A stretch of 64,000 nt of DNA from an uncultured Lachnospiraceae bacterium (GTDB lineage Bacteria; Bacillota; Clostridia; Lachnospirales; Lachnospiraceae), in the NCBI GenBank assembly GCA_900548905.1, contig URMK01000027.1, positions 1 through 64,000 on the forward strand, written 5' to 3'. Position numbers and translations under genes: made by a program. Positions 19,342-27,997 of this stretch are shown piece after piece; the first letter of the stretch is position 1, and each line of letters opens with the position of its first letter. The notes under the pieces were generated by a model. That model worked only from the letters and a program-made list of their open reading frames with translations, did not search any database and was not told the origin of the DNA.

Positions 19342-19487
19342 CGGAGTCATCGGTAATTACGTATTAAAAAGGGATGGAATATCTTGAAAGAGGTATGTTC
19401 ATTCCTTTTTGTGTAAATTTATTACAGAGAGTAAACTTTGCTGGTAAAAACGTGTTATCTTATTTGGGAAGAATGGGCGGGGGAGAG

Positions 19488-21803
19488 ATGAGAGAACTCT
19501 TTAAAAAAAAGCCGGATCGGTCTATATTGTTTCACTATTTGCTTACTTATATTATAGTTTTGATTATTCCATTATTTATAAGCAGCAGCTACTACATTAA
19601 TATGATATCAAGAATAGGGGAGGATGATATCCGTTCCAGCAAGAATGAGTTGGAACATGGGGCAGTTCTGGTGGACACACTTTTTAATGAAGTGACACAT
19701 CTGGGAGAATCCCTGGCCGACAATAGTATGATTAATACTTTTATGAATGTTGAAAATACGTGGGAATATCCAAATGTTTATAATATTTTACGGCTACAGG
19801 ATTCCTTACCGGCTTTGTATCAGATTAACCAGTCTATATTTAATTATTATGTATTTTTGGAAAAAAACGATACTGTTATTAATAAAGAAATGGTTTATTC
19901 ATACAGAAATTTTTATGATCTCTGTTTTCGGCCTCAAAATGTGAATTCCTATGAGGAATGGTATGCACTTATGAAGGATGAGAAACCGGTTTATGGCTTC
20001 AGTGCTATGGAAGAATATCTGAATAGAGAATCGGAAACAAAAAATATGTTGGTATATTCAAGACCGCTTTTACTAAATACAGCCAGTAAGAATATGAATA
20101 GTAAAGTTCTTATTATGCTGGAAGATACTGCACTGGAAACACTTATGCCGGTAATGCCTGAAATAGGAATGCAATATATTGTGGATTTTAAGGGCGATAT
20201 TATTTATTGTAAAGTAAAAGGCGATATGTTTACACAAGAAGAGGTTTTAGAGGCCGTTGATGATAGAGTATTGTCCGATGATGAGGATGTAACCATACAA
20301 ATAAAAAATGAGAAATATTTGATTTTACAGTATGAATCTCTAAAATCAGGTCTGTCCTATTACTCGCTGCAACCCATCAGTGTTATTAATCAAAGAAAAA
20401 TATCCAGTATAACAGCGATGACTATATGTATCTTGGCGGCAGCATTGGTGGGAATGCTGCTCAGCTATTATATGTCGTTAAGAAATGTCACTCCGATTAA
20501 GGATATACTCACTGAAGTATTGAAAACTACGGAAAGGATTTCTGGACATAGACAGGTATTTACAAGTTTAAAAACTACTTTTCAGGAGTTGCGGAGTACC
20601 AATTCAGATTTGGCAAAAGCAATTGAAGAACAACGGCCCTATGTCAGCAATGCTCTTTTTTATCGATTGATTTATGGAGATGTGATTACTGAAGAAGAGA
20701 TTAAAAGATCACTTTCTCTGATGGGAAAAAATTTTGATAATAGAATATACTGTGTTGTTATATTCCAGTTTCATCAGGGGAAATGGATGAGTGGGGAGGA
20801 AGAGGTTGGATTAGTCAGCTCATGCATGCTTTTTTTGATGGAAGTGATCAGACATCTTATGCCTGATTGCCTGTGTATTAATTCCGGAGAAGGACAGGTT
20901 GTGCTGCTGCTTAATTACCCCAAAGAAGATAAAAAAGATTTTAAAAGAATGGCAGAGGGGCAGATTGCAGCAATTGAGAATGAGTTGCCAAGGACTATAA
21001 AAGACAAAATGTTTGTTTATGGTGGAAATTTGGTCTGTAAATTATCTGACGTGCGAGAGTCTTATAATAATGCGTCTTATATGTTTTATAATGAAAAAGA
21101 ACAAAGAGAAAATATAGTAATTTGGTATAAGAGCAACAATAATATCATTCCGCCATATCCTTCGCAGGACTTTGGAATGAAACTGATTCATTATGTAACA
21201 GCAGGAGATGTTGATGGACTGCATAATGAGCTGGAATCTTTGGTAGAGACTTACATAATTAATAACAATCTGCCGGTATATCTTCAGCATATGCTTTTAT
21301 ATGAGCTGCAGATCGTTTTGTTTCGTGTTCTTGGTGCAACTGGTCTGGATGAGGCTGAGTATCGGAAATATTATGATAGTTTAGAGGCAAATCATAATTT
21401 ACCGCTTATTATACAGATTACCAATACCTTAAATATGTATAAGGAGATTTGCAGAGAGATAAATGATCGTAAAAATAATTTAGATTCAGGCAGATTGATG
21501 CCGTCTATCGTTACTTACATTGATACTAATTATGGGGACTGTAATTTGTCATTAGGTGTAGTTGCGGATATTTTTCAAATCAGGGAACCCTATTTGTCGG
21601 CTATATTTCGGCAGACTATGGGAATAAAGTTTTCTTCATATGTTGAAAGTGTCCGAATAGAAAAAGCAAAGGAATTTTTGAAGGCAACAGATATTTCTAT
21701 TAGTGAAATATCTGAGATGGTTGGTTATTTCTCAACAAATTCTTTCTGCAGGGCGTTCAAACGGGTAACAGGAATTAGTGCTACGGAATATAGGCGGAAA
21801 TAG
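19488..21803 (+). CDS. Membrane-bound AraC-family transcriptional regulator
   Basis: One-component regulator of about 771 residues. Transmembrane segments lie at about 16-38 (FHYLLTYIIVLIIPLF) and 308-330 (ITAMTICILAAALVGMLLSY) and enclose a roughly 270-residue extracellular sensor. A long cytoplasmic part follows, with a two-helix-turn-helix AraC domain in the last 100 residues (NLSLGVVADIFQIREPYLSA, then EISEMVGYFSTNSFCRAFKR). GGCGGGGGAGAG before ATG 19488 fixes the start; an upstream in-frame ATG at 19374 lacks a ribosome site. It lies inside importer 3 between lipoprotein and permeases, so it probably controls that importer while reading its sugar outside the cell. Confidence 0.88.
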   Translation: MRELFKKKPDRSILFHYLLTYIIVLIIPLFISSSYYINMISRIGEDDIRSSKNELEHGAVLVDTLFNEVTHLGESLADNSMINTFMNVENTWEYPNVYNILRLQDSLPALYQINQSIFNYYVFLEKNDTVINKEMVYSYRNFYDLCFRPQNVNSYEEWYALMKDEKPVYGFSAMEEYLNRESETKNMLVYSRPLLLNTASKNMNSKVLIMLEDTALETLMPVMPEIGMQYIVDFKGDIIYCKVKGDMFTQEEVLEAVDDRVLSDDEDVTIQIKNEKYLILQYESLKSGLSYYSLQPISVINQRKISSITAMTICILAAALVGMLLSYYMSLRNVTPIKDILTEVLKTTERISGHRQVFTSLKTTFQELRSTNSDLAKAIEEQRPYVSNALFYRLIYGDVITEEEIKRSLSLMGKNFDNRIYCVVIFQFHQGKWMSGEEEVGLVSSCMLFLMEVIRHLMPDCLCINSGEGQVVLLLNYPKEDKKDFKRMAEGQIAAIENELPRTIKDKMFVYGGNLVCKLSDVRESYNNASYMFYNEKEQRENIVIWYKSNNNIIPPYPSQDFGMKLIHYVTAGDVDGLHNELESLVETYIINNNLPVYLQHMLLYELQIVLFRVLGATGLDEAEYRKYYDSLEANHNLPLIIQITNTLNMYKEICREINDRKNNLDSGRLMPSIVTYIDTNYGDCNLSLGVVADIFQIREPYLSAIFRQTMGIKFSSYVESVRIEKAKEFLKATDISISEISEMVGYFSTNSFCRAFKRVTGISATEYRRK

Positions 21804-21941
21804 GCTTCTAAAAATTGCATAGTCTAAAAATTTTATTGTATATGTACTTTTCTGCTAAGAACGTGGAGAATATCATAGATGACCGGTGTGCCCCATTTAA
21901 GGGCATAAGATTTAGCCGGGAGAGAAAGGAGTACACAATAA

Positions 21942-22895
21942 ATGGTAAAAAGTAATACAGATAAGGCTGTGAAGAGAAATAAGAATAGTTTGAGCAGGTA
22001 CGTACAGGGACATTGGCAATTATATCTTATGATATCTCTTCCCATTATTTTTCTTCTGGTTTTTTCCTATGCACCTATGTATGGAATATTAATTGCATTT
22101 AAAAACTATAAAGTTAGTTTGGGTATAGGAGGGAGTCCTTGGGCCGATAATCATGGTTTAAATAATTTTATCCGTTTTTTTAAAAACTATAATTTTGTTC
22201 AGGTCTTAAGGAATACGCTTGTAATATCCTTTTACACTATGCTCGTGAATATTCCCTGTGCTATTTTGCTGGCGCTGTCATTAAATTATGTCAAAAACAC
22301 TTTTTTCAAAAAAACAGTACAATTAGTTACTTATTGTCCTTATTTTATTTCGACTATCGTATTTGTTGGGATGATTAATCTGATGCTTGATAACAGAGTT
22401 GGTATTCTTGGTAAATTTATTAAAGATACATTTGGCGTTAATCTGCTTAGCAGTGCGGAACTATTTCCATCCCTGTATGTGTGGTCTGGTGTATGGCAGG
22501 GAGTGGGATTTGGTGCAATTATTTACATAGCAGCATTGGCAGGTGTTGATATGGAACAGCATGAAGCGGCGATTATTGATGGGGCAACTTTACTGCAGAG
22601 AATCAGATATGTAGATTTGCCGGCAATTCTGCCAACTGCAGTAATTATGATGATTTTGAATATGGGTAGTGTCCTTAATACCGGGTATGAAAAAATATTG
22701 GCTATGCAAAATCAAAATAATGTAGTTGCATCAGAAGTTATCAGTACATATGCCTATAAGGTTTCAATGGTATCTACGTTTCCGGATTATCCTTATTCCA
22801 CTGCGATTGGTTTGTTCCAGTCCCTGGTAGGACTGATACTTATTCTGGTAACAAATAAAATTGCCGATAAACTTACCGGAAACGGATTTATCTAA
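21942..22895 (+). CDS. ABC sugar importer permease, LplB type (importer 3)
   Basis: Membrane subunit of 317 residues with about six hydrophobic segments. SYAPMYGILIAFKNYKV follows the first segment, and the EAA loop reads HEAAIIDGATLLQRIRYVDL. The C-terminus ends KLTGNGFI. The ribosome site AAAGGAG lies about ten bases before ATG 21942. It is the first permease of importer 3, 138 bases after the AraC regulator. Confidence 0.9.
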   Translation: MVKSNTDKAVKRNKNSLSRYVQGHWQLYLMISLPIIFLLVFSYAPMYGILIAFKNYKVSLGIGGSPWADNHGLNNFIRFFKNYNFVQVLRNTLVISFYTMLVNIPCAILLALSLNYVKNTFFKKTVQLVTYCPYFISTIVFVGMINLMLDNRVGILGKFIKDTFGVNLLSSAELFPSLYVWSGVWQGVGFGAIIYIAALAGVDMEQHEAAIIDGATLLQRIRYVDLPAILPTAVIMMILNMGSVLNTGYEKILAMQNQNNVVASEVISTYAYKVSMVSTFPDYPYSTAIGLFQSLVGLILILVTNKIADKLTGNGFI

Positions 22896-22907
22896 AGGAG
22901 TATGAGA

Positions 22908-23801
22908 ATGTATAGGAAAAAGAAGATAACGCAGGATCAAATAGTTTATTTTTTGAATTATATTATATTGTCATTATTGCTGATTATTGTATTGTATCCG
23001 ATTATTTATATTATAAGCTGTTCCTTCAGCTCCGGTGATGCATTAATAACAGGTAAAGTCAGATTATTACCGGTTGATTTTACGTTTGACAGTTATGCAG
23101 CTGTTTTTAAGTATGGTTCGATTTGGAGAGGATATCTCAATTCTCTTTTATATACTGCAACAGGGACTATTATAAGCATAACGCTCACATTGTTTGCGGC
23201 ATATCCATTATCACGGGAGGATTTTCGCGGAAATAAAATATTCACGGGTATGTTCCTATTTACGATGATGTTTTCGGGGGGATTGATTCCCAGTTATATG
23301 CTGATAAAAAGCTTAGGTCTGATTGATTCCATGTGGGCGATTGTCCTGCCCGGAGCTGTCAGTGCCTATAATATGATTATAGCCAGAACATTTTTTAGAC
23401 AGACATTACCCAAGGAAGTGCTGGAAGCGGCAGAAATGGATGGCTGTTCGGATTTCAGGTTTTTTATAAAAATAGCCCTTCCTTTATCGACCCCGATTAT
23501 TGCCGTCCTTTGCCTTTGGGTTGCGGTATCTTTATGGAATGGTTATTTTAGTCCGATGATATATATCAATTCAGAAGAAAAGTTCCCTCTTCAGCTTGTG
23601 TTGAGAAGAATATTGCTTATGTCCCAGGTGAATTTTAATTCGACCCAGGTAGATCCGGAAAAAATAGCTAAAAATAGATATTTAAGTGAAATGTTAAAAT
23701 ATGGGACAATTGTTATAAGTACCCTTCCGTTAATGATTATATATCCCTTTGTTCAGAAGTATTTTGTAAAGGGCGTTATGATTGGTTCTATTAAAGGGTA
23801 A
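22908..23801 (+). CDS. ABC sugar importer permease, YtcP type (importer 3)
   Basis: Second permease of importer 3, about 297 residues. The EAA loop is LEAAEMDGCSDFRFFIKIAL, with Cys in place of the usual Ala in DGA. The tail QKYFVKGVMIGSIKG is the YtcP signature. AAAGGAG at 22894-22900 gives a seven-base gap to ATG 22908; ATG 22902 is in frame but only one base away. It is followed after 29 bases by a Gfo/Idh/MocA oxidoreductase, so transport and intracellular processing appear to share a transcript. Confidence 0.9.
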   Translation: MYRKKKITQDQIVYFLNYIILSLLLIIVLYPIIYIISCSFSSGDALITGKVRLLPVDFTFDSYAAVFKYGSIWRGYLNSLLYTATGTIISITLTLFAAYPLSREDFRGNKIFTGMFLFTMMFSGGLIPSYMLIKSLGLIDSMWAIVLPGAVSAYNMIIARTFFRQTLPKEVLEAAEMDGCSDFRFFIKIALPLSTPIIAVLCLWVAVSLWNGYFSPMIYINSEEKFPLQLVLRRILLMSQVNFNSTQVDPEKIAKNRYLSEMLKYGTIVISTLPLMIIYPFVQKYFVKGVMIGSIKG

Positions 23802-23830
23802 TTATTTTAAATTGAGAAAAGGAGATTACA

Positions 23831-24796
23831 ATGAAAAAATTCAAGTTTGCAATTATGGGGGCAGGCGGAATATCCAATCAGTTTTGTGATGCCGTCAGCA
23901 GGTTGGAAAACTGTGAAATTATAGCGGTTGCCAGTAAATCACTGGAAAGAGCCCGGATATTTGCAGAACGTAACCATATTAACACGGCATATGGCAGTTA
24001 TAGGGAAATGCTGGAGGAGGAGAGGCCTGATTGTGTTTATACTGGGGTACTCCCGAATTCACATTATGAACTGTCCATGTTATGTCTCGATTATAATATT
24101 CCGGTTTTATGTGAAAAAGCAATGTTTATGAACAGCAGGCAGGCGGAAGAAGTATTTAAACGTTCCCGGGAGCAGAACGTCTTTGTAATGGAAGCCTTAT
24201 GGAGCCGTTTTTTGCCTGCGGTTAAGAAAGCAAAGAGCTGGGTAGAGGAGGGGAGAATAGGTAAGCCGCAGTTATGTGATACGGCAATCGGTTTTATTGC
24301 CCCTGAAGGGAAAGATAACCGTTATTATAATGTAGATTTGGGAGGAGGTGCGGCCCGGGATATCCTTGTATACGCTTTTGAGCTGACGACATATATGCTT
24401 ACGGACCCAATTGAAGATATACAGGTATCCGTAATTTGGGGAGAAACAGGCGTGGATTTAACGGATCATGTAATGCTGCATTTCCATGATGCTGTTGCAT
24501 CGCTGACAACAAGTTTTGCAGCCCCGATAGAGGAACGAATGGTTATATATGGGACGGAAGGAAAAATTATACTTCCCAATCCGCATTTTGCAGGAGAAGT
24601 ATTTTTGTATAATAAAGATAAAAAGCAGATTGAATATTTTAAGGATGAACAGACGGAAAATGGATTTACCTACGAAATTCAGGAAACGGTAAAATGTATT
24701 CTTGCCGGAGAGACAGAAAGCTGTATAGTGCCGCAAAAGAGTACGTTGGATTGTGCCCGTTTATTCGATATGATTGAGGAAAGCAGGAGGCAATAG
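23831..24796 (+). CDS. Gfo/Idh/MocA family NAD(P)-dependent oxidoreductase
   Basis: Cytoplasmic dehydrogenase of 321 residues. The N-terminal Rossmann motif is AIMGAGGISNQF. The cofactor-binding EKP motif of the family appears as CEKAMFMN, with Ala for Pro. The C-terminal alpha/beta domain includes GGGAARDILVYAFELTTYML, which carries the usual Asp-Ile-x-x-Tyr/His-type active-site stretch. Family members oxidise sugars, inositols or glycosides at a ring hydroxyl. Placed between importer 3 and a GH95 gene, and with TIM-barrel isomerase-like genes on either side, it might oxidise a sugar freed by GH95, or form a 3-keto-glycoside. Both are inference. Confidence 0.88.
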   Translation: MKKFKFAIMGAGGISNQFCDAVSRLENCEIIAVASKSLERARIFAERNHINTAYGSYREMLEEERPDCVYTGVLPNSHYELSMLCLDYNIPVLCEKAMFMNSRQAEEVFKRSREQNVFVMEALWSRFLPAVKKAKSWVEEGRIGKPQLCDTAIGFIAPEGKDNRYYNVDLGGGAARDILVYAFELTTYMLTDPIEDIQVSVIWGETGVDLTDHVMLHFHDAVASLTTSFAAPIEERMVIYGTEGKIILPNPHFAGEVFLYNKDKKQIEYFKDEQTENGFTYEIQETVKCILAGETESCIVPQKSTLDCARLFDMIEESRRQ

Positions 24797-24834
24797 GTAT
24801 TTCCAGAAGGGTTTTATGAAAGGATGGGGGATTA

Positions 24835-27132
24835 ATGGATAAAGATTTTTATGGTTTATGGTATGAGCGGCCGGCATCCTCATGGGTGGGAGCCCTGCCC
24901 TTGGGTAATGGAAGATTTGGGGGAATGCTGAGGGGAGATATCCAGAATGAAATACTAACCCTGAATGAAGAAACCGTATGGGATGGTATGCGCAGGGATC
25001 AGGTAAATCCGGAAGCATACCTTAATCTGCATAAAATAAGGGAATTCATATTTGAAGGAGATTACGAAAGAGCGGAGCAAATCGGAGGCGGAATGCTTGG
25101 CATTCCTATGAGGCTGGACAGCTATCAGCCTTTATGCGATTTGTATATCAGAAATTATCATACAGGGATCTTCACTGAGTATAGCCGCGGCCTGGATCTT
25201 AATCGTGCTGTGCATATGGTAAAGTATCGTCTGGAAGGGGGATATCTGGAATACGGCTATTGGTATTCAAGAGAAGCTTTTGTCAGTGCGCCCGATAACA
25301 TCATGGTGATGCACTGGGAAACGGATGATGAGAATGGTATGGATCTGGATATCTCTATGGGGAGAAAGAATCCTGTCAGTGTATATACAGAAGATAATAA
25401 ACTGTTTTTACAGGGACAATGCTGCGATGGCGGCGTGAATTTTGCAGCGCTGCTGTGGATAAAAGTGGATCAAGGCCGTATCTATGGCGAAGAAAAAATT
25501 CTTAAAATCCGAGGAACGCAGAATGTGGAAATGCGGATCGCGGGGGCTACGGATTATGCGGGCGGAGATGCTTTGGAAAAATGCCGCCATTTTTTAGATT
25601 CTGCTAAAGGAAAAAGCTATGAAGAATTATTGGAAAGACATGAGAGAGAATACCGGGGTTTTTACGACAGGCAGCATTTTACACTGGGAAACAGCTATGA
25701 AAGCCTGCCGGCGACGGATGTTCTTTTAAGGAACTTTAGGGAAGGAAAGAAGGATGCGGTTCTTTATCTGCTGATTTACAATTATCTCAGATACCAGCTT
25801 ATCTGTTCCAGCAGACCAGGGACAATGCCATCTAACCTGCAGGGAATCTGGAATGATAATATGAAAGCTCCATGGAACAGCGATTATCATCCAAATGTTA
25901 ACCTGCAGATTAATTATTGGCCGGCGGAAGGGTATGGGCTTCCTGAATGTGTGGAACCTTTAATTGACTGGCTGTGCAAACTGGTTCCAAGCGGCAGAAA
26001 GACGGCAAAGGTGCATTATCATGCGGAAGGCTGGGTGCTTCATCATATCTCAGATATATTTGGATGTACAACCCCAATGGATGGTTCATGGGGATTGTGG
26101 CCTTTCGGAGGTTCCTGGCTTTGCAGACATGTTTATGATCATTATTTGTATACAGGCGATAAGTGCTTTTTAAAGGAAACGGCATTGCCGCTTATAGAAG
26201 GTTCTGTTAGGTTTATGCTTGATTTCCTTATAGATTGTCCAAAAGGCATAACGGGAGAAGGGTATCTGGTTACCTGTCCTTCCCATTCACCTGAAAACCG
26301 TTTTATCGATAGTAAGGGAAAGACATCGTGGCTTACCTATGCATCAACTATGGATATGGAATTAATATGGGATCTATTTAGTATTTATCTTGCCGTCCTG
26401 AAAGAATTGAATATTTCGACTTCGCTGGCAAAGACTGTCCTTGAGGCACGAGAACGGCTGGCTCCTGTAAAAGTCAGCAGCAGGACCGGATGTATTCAGG
26501 AATGGATAGAGGACTACAGAGAAGAAGATCCCGGCCATCGTCATGTATCTCATTTGTTTGGCCTATATCCCGGAAATCATATTACAGAAAAAGATCTGGA
26601 CTTGCTCAGGGCCTGTGAGGCCTCTCTGGATAGAAGATTATCTAATCATTATGATGGAAAGGGATGGAGCTATGGATGGATAGCCAATTTATTTGCCCGC
26701 CTGAAAGAAGGAGAACGTGCTCTGAATATTTTGGATAAAATAATTGAGAGTTTCCTTTTGGATAATCTTATGATTAATGCACATGGGAACCCTCAGGTAG
26801 GAGATGCACAGGCTATCGGCGCTGCCATGCAGGAAATGCTGATCCAAAGCCATACAGGGGTGATTGAACTGCTTCCATCTTTACCGGATGGGTGGCATTG
26901 CGGAAGCATGGAGGGAATATGTGCGCGCGGAGGAGTTCGTTTTGATTTATATTGGAAGGACGGAAGGCTGCAAAGAGCCGGTATGTATGCCGAATATGAC
27001 AACGATGTCCAAATCCGTACAACAATGGCGAAAATTCTTGATAGTGACGGACGATGTGTTTCAGTTCGAAATGAGGAAACAGGAGTTTTGGAAGTATCGG
27101 TTAGTTCGGGGAATTATTACAAGTTTTTGTAA
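24835..27132 (+). CDS. GH95-family glycosidase, third copy
   Basis: Glycoside hydrolase of 765 residues, no signal peptide. It carries WVGALPLGNGRFGGMLRGD, TLNEETVWDG, NLQGIWNDNM (about 334), PNVNLQINYWPAE (about 352) and EWIEDYREEDPGHRHVSHL near 555. Where the other two copies have QIDGNLG, this one has QVGDAQAIG near 654, so the Asp is shifted by one place and the Asn is Ala. That may change the base-activating pair or the ligand. Unlike the two other copies it stands after a Gfo/Idh/MocA gene and before a TIM-barrel isomerase, 26 bases downstream. Confidence 0.88.
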   Translation: MDKDFYGLWYERPASSWVGALPLGNGRFGGMLRGDIQNEILTLNEETVWDGMRRDQVNPEAYLNLHKIREFIFEGDYERAEQIGGGMLGIPMRLDSYQPLCDLYIRNYHTGIFTEYSRGLDLNRAVHMVKYRLEGGYLEYGYWYSREAFVSAPDNIMVMHWETDDENGMDLDISMGRKNPVSVYTEDNKLFLQGQCCDGGVNFAALLWIKVDQGRIYGEEKILKIRGTQNVEMRIAGATDYAGGDALEKCRHFLDSAKGKSYEELLERHEREYRGFYDRQHFTLGNSYESLPATDVLLRNFREGKKDAVLYLLIYNYLRYQLICSSRPGTMPSNLQGIWNDNMKAPWNSDYHPNVNLQINYWPAEGYGLPECVEPLIDWLCKLVPSGRKTAKVHYHAEGWVLHHISDIFGCTTPMDGSWGLWPFGGSWLCRHVYDHYLYTGDKCFLKETALPLIEGSVRFMLDFLIDCPKGITGEGYLVTCPSHSPENRFIDSKGKTSWLTYASTMDMELIWDLFSIYLAVLKELNISTSLAKTVLEARERLAPVKVSSRTGCIQEWIEDYREEDPGHRHVSHLFGLYPGNHITEKDLDLLRACEASLDRRLSNHYDGKGWSYGWIANLFARLKEGERALNILDKIIESFLLDNLMINAHGNPQVGDAQAIGAAMQEMLIQSHTGVIELLPSLPDGWHCGSMEGICARGGVRFDLYWKDGRLQRAGMYAEYDNDVQIRTTMAKILDSDGRCVSVRNEETGVLEVSVSSGNYYKFL

Positions 27133-27158
27133 GAAGAGTCATAAGGAGGAGAAGGAAA

Positions 27159-27956
27159 ATGGGTAAATATGAGCTAAAAACAGACGGACGGACAACACGT
27201 ATTGCGGTTTGCCAGTGGTGTCTGCCTGTAGAAGGCCCGCAGGGGCTGATACAGGCAGCGGATTTGGGATACGATGGTGTGGAAATGGATATGGGGTTTA
27301 ATAAACAGGAGTATGACTTACGTAACCCTTCCATTTTAGAACAGTTTTTAGAAGCAAAATTTGTATCAGGGATATTGACTCCTTCTTTGGCGCTCAATTA
27401 TTTTTGCTTGAATTGCCTTGAGAAAAAGGAAGAAACCAGGGAAACACTGGACAGAGTATTGGAAGTGGCAGCTAAGCTGGAGGCCGGTACCTTACAGTTG
27501 TGCAGTTTTTGGGAAGAAGGAATGCGGAATGAGAAGGAATTTTCGGCAACAGTTGAAAACTTGAAATACGCATGCAGACATGCAAAAAAATTGGGAATTA
27601 CAATCGCCAGTGAAAACCAGCTGAGTATTGATGGAAATCGGGAGCTTATTGAAGCTGTTAGTGAAGATAATTTTGGAATTTATTTTGATACGGCGAACCC
27701 GTATTTGTTCGATGGCAGAGATGGAATAGTTATGCTGGAAGCTCTTTTTCCTTTTATCTCCGAATTACATATAAAAGATTATGAACTGGATGGAGAAAAA
27801 AAGTGTGTTCCATTGGGAAAAGGCCAGTGCCATACCGAAGAGGCAGCAGGTATTCTCAGACAGAGAAAATATGATAAATGGGTGGTTATAGAAAACCAAC
27901 TGTCGGCCATGGAGCTTGCAGATGATGCGGAATATATAAGGAAGGCATTAATTTAG
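27159..27956 (+). CDS. Sugar phosphate isomerase/epimerase-like TIM-barrel protein (second)
   Basis: Cytoplasmic protein of 265 residues, same superfamily as 18565-19341 but clearly different in sequence. Motifs: LGYDGVEMDMGFNKQ near 38, GTLQLCSFWEEG, ITIASENQLS (metal Glu), GIYFDTANPYLFDG (metal Asp) and ISELHIKDYE (metal His). The ending WVVIENQLS is the last barrel strand. AAGGAGGAGAAGG precedes ATG 27159. It sits between GH95 and GH3 genes and may process a released or oxidised sugar. Confidence 0.8.
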   Translation: MGKYELKTDGRTTRIAVCQWCLPVEGPQGLIQAADLGYDGVEMDMGFNKQEYDLRNPSILEQFLEAKFVSGILTPSLALNYFCLNCLEKKEETRETLDRVLEVAAKLEAGTLQLCSFWEEGMRNEKEFSATVENLKYACRHAKKLGITIASENQLSIDGNRELIEAVSEDNFGIYFDTANPYLFDGRDGIVMLEALFPFISELHIKDYELDGEKKCVPLGKGQCHTEEAAGILRQRKYDKWVVIENQLSAMELADDAEYIRKALI

Positions 27957-27997
27957 TACGTGATTGTATAGAGAAACAGATAAGGTAAAGGGAAAAA

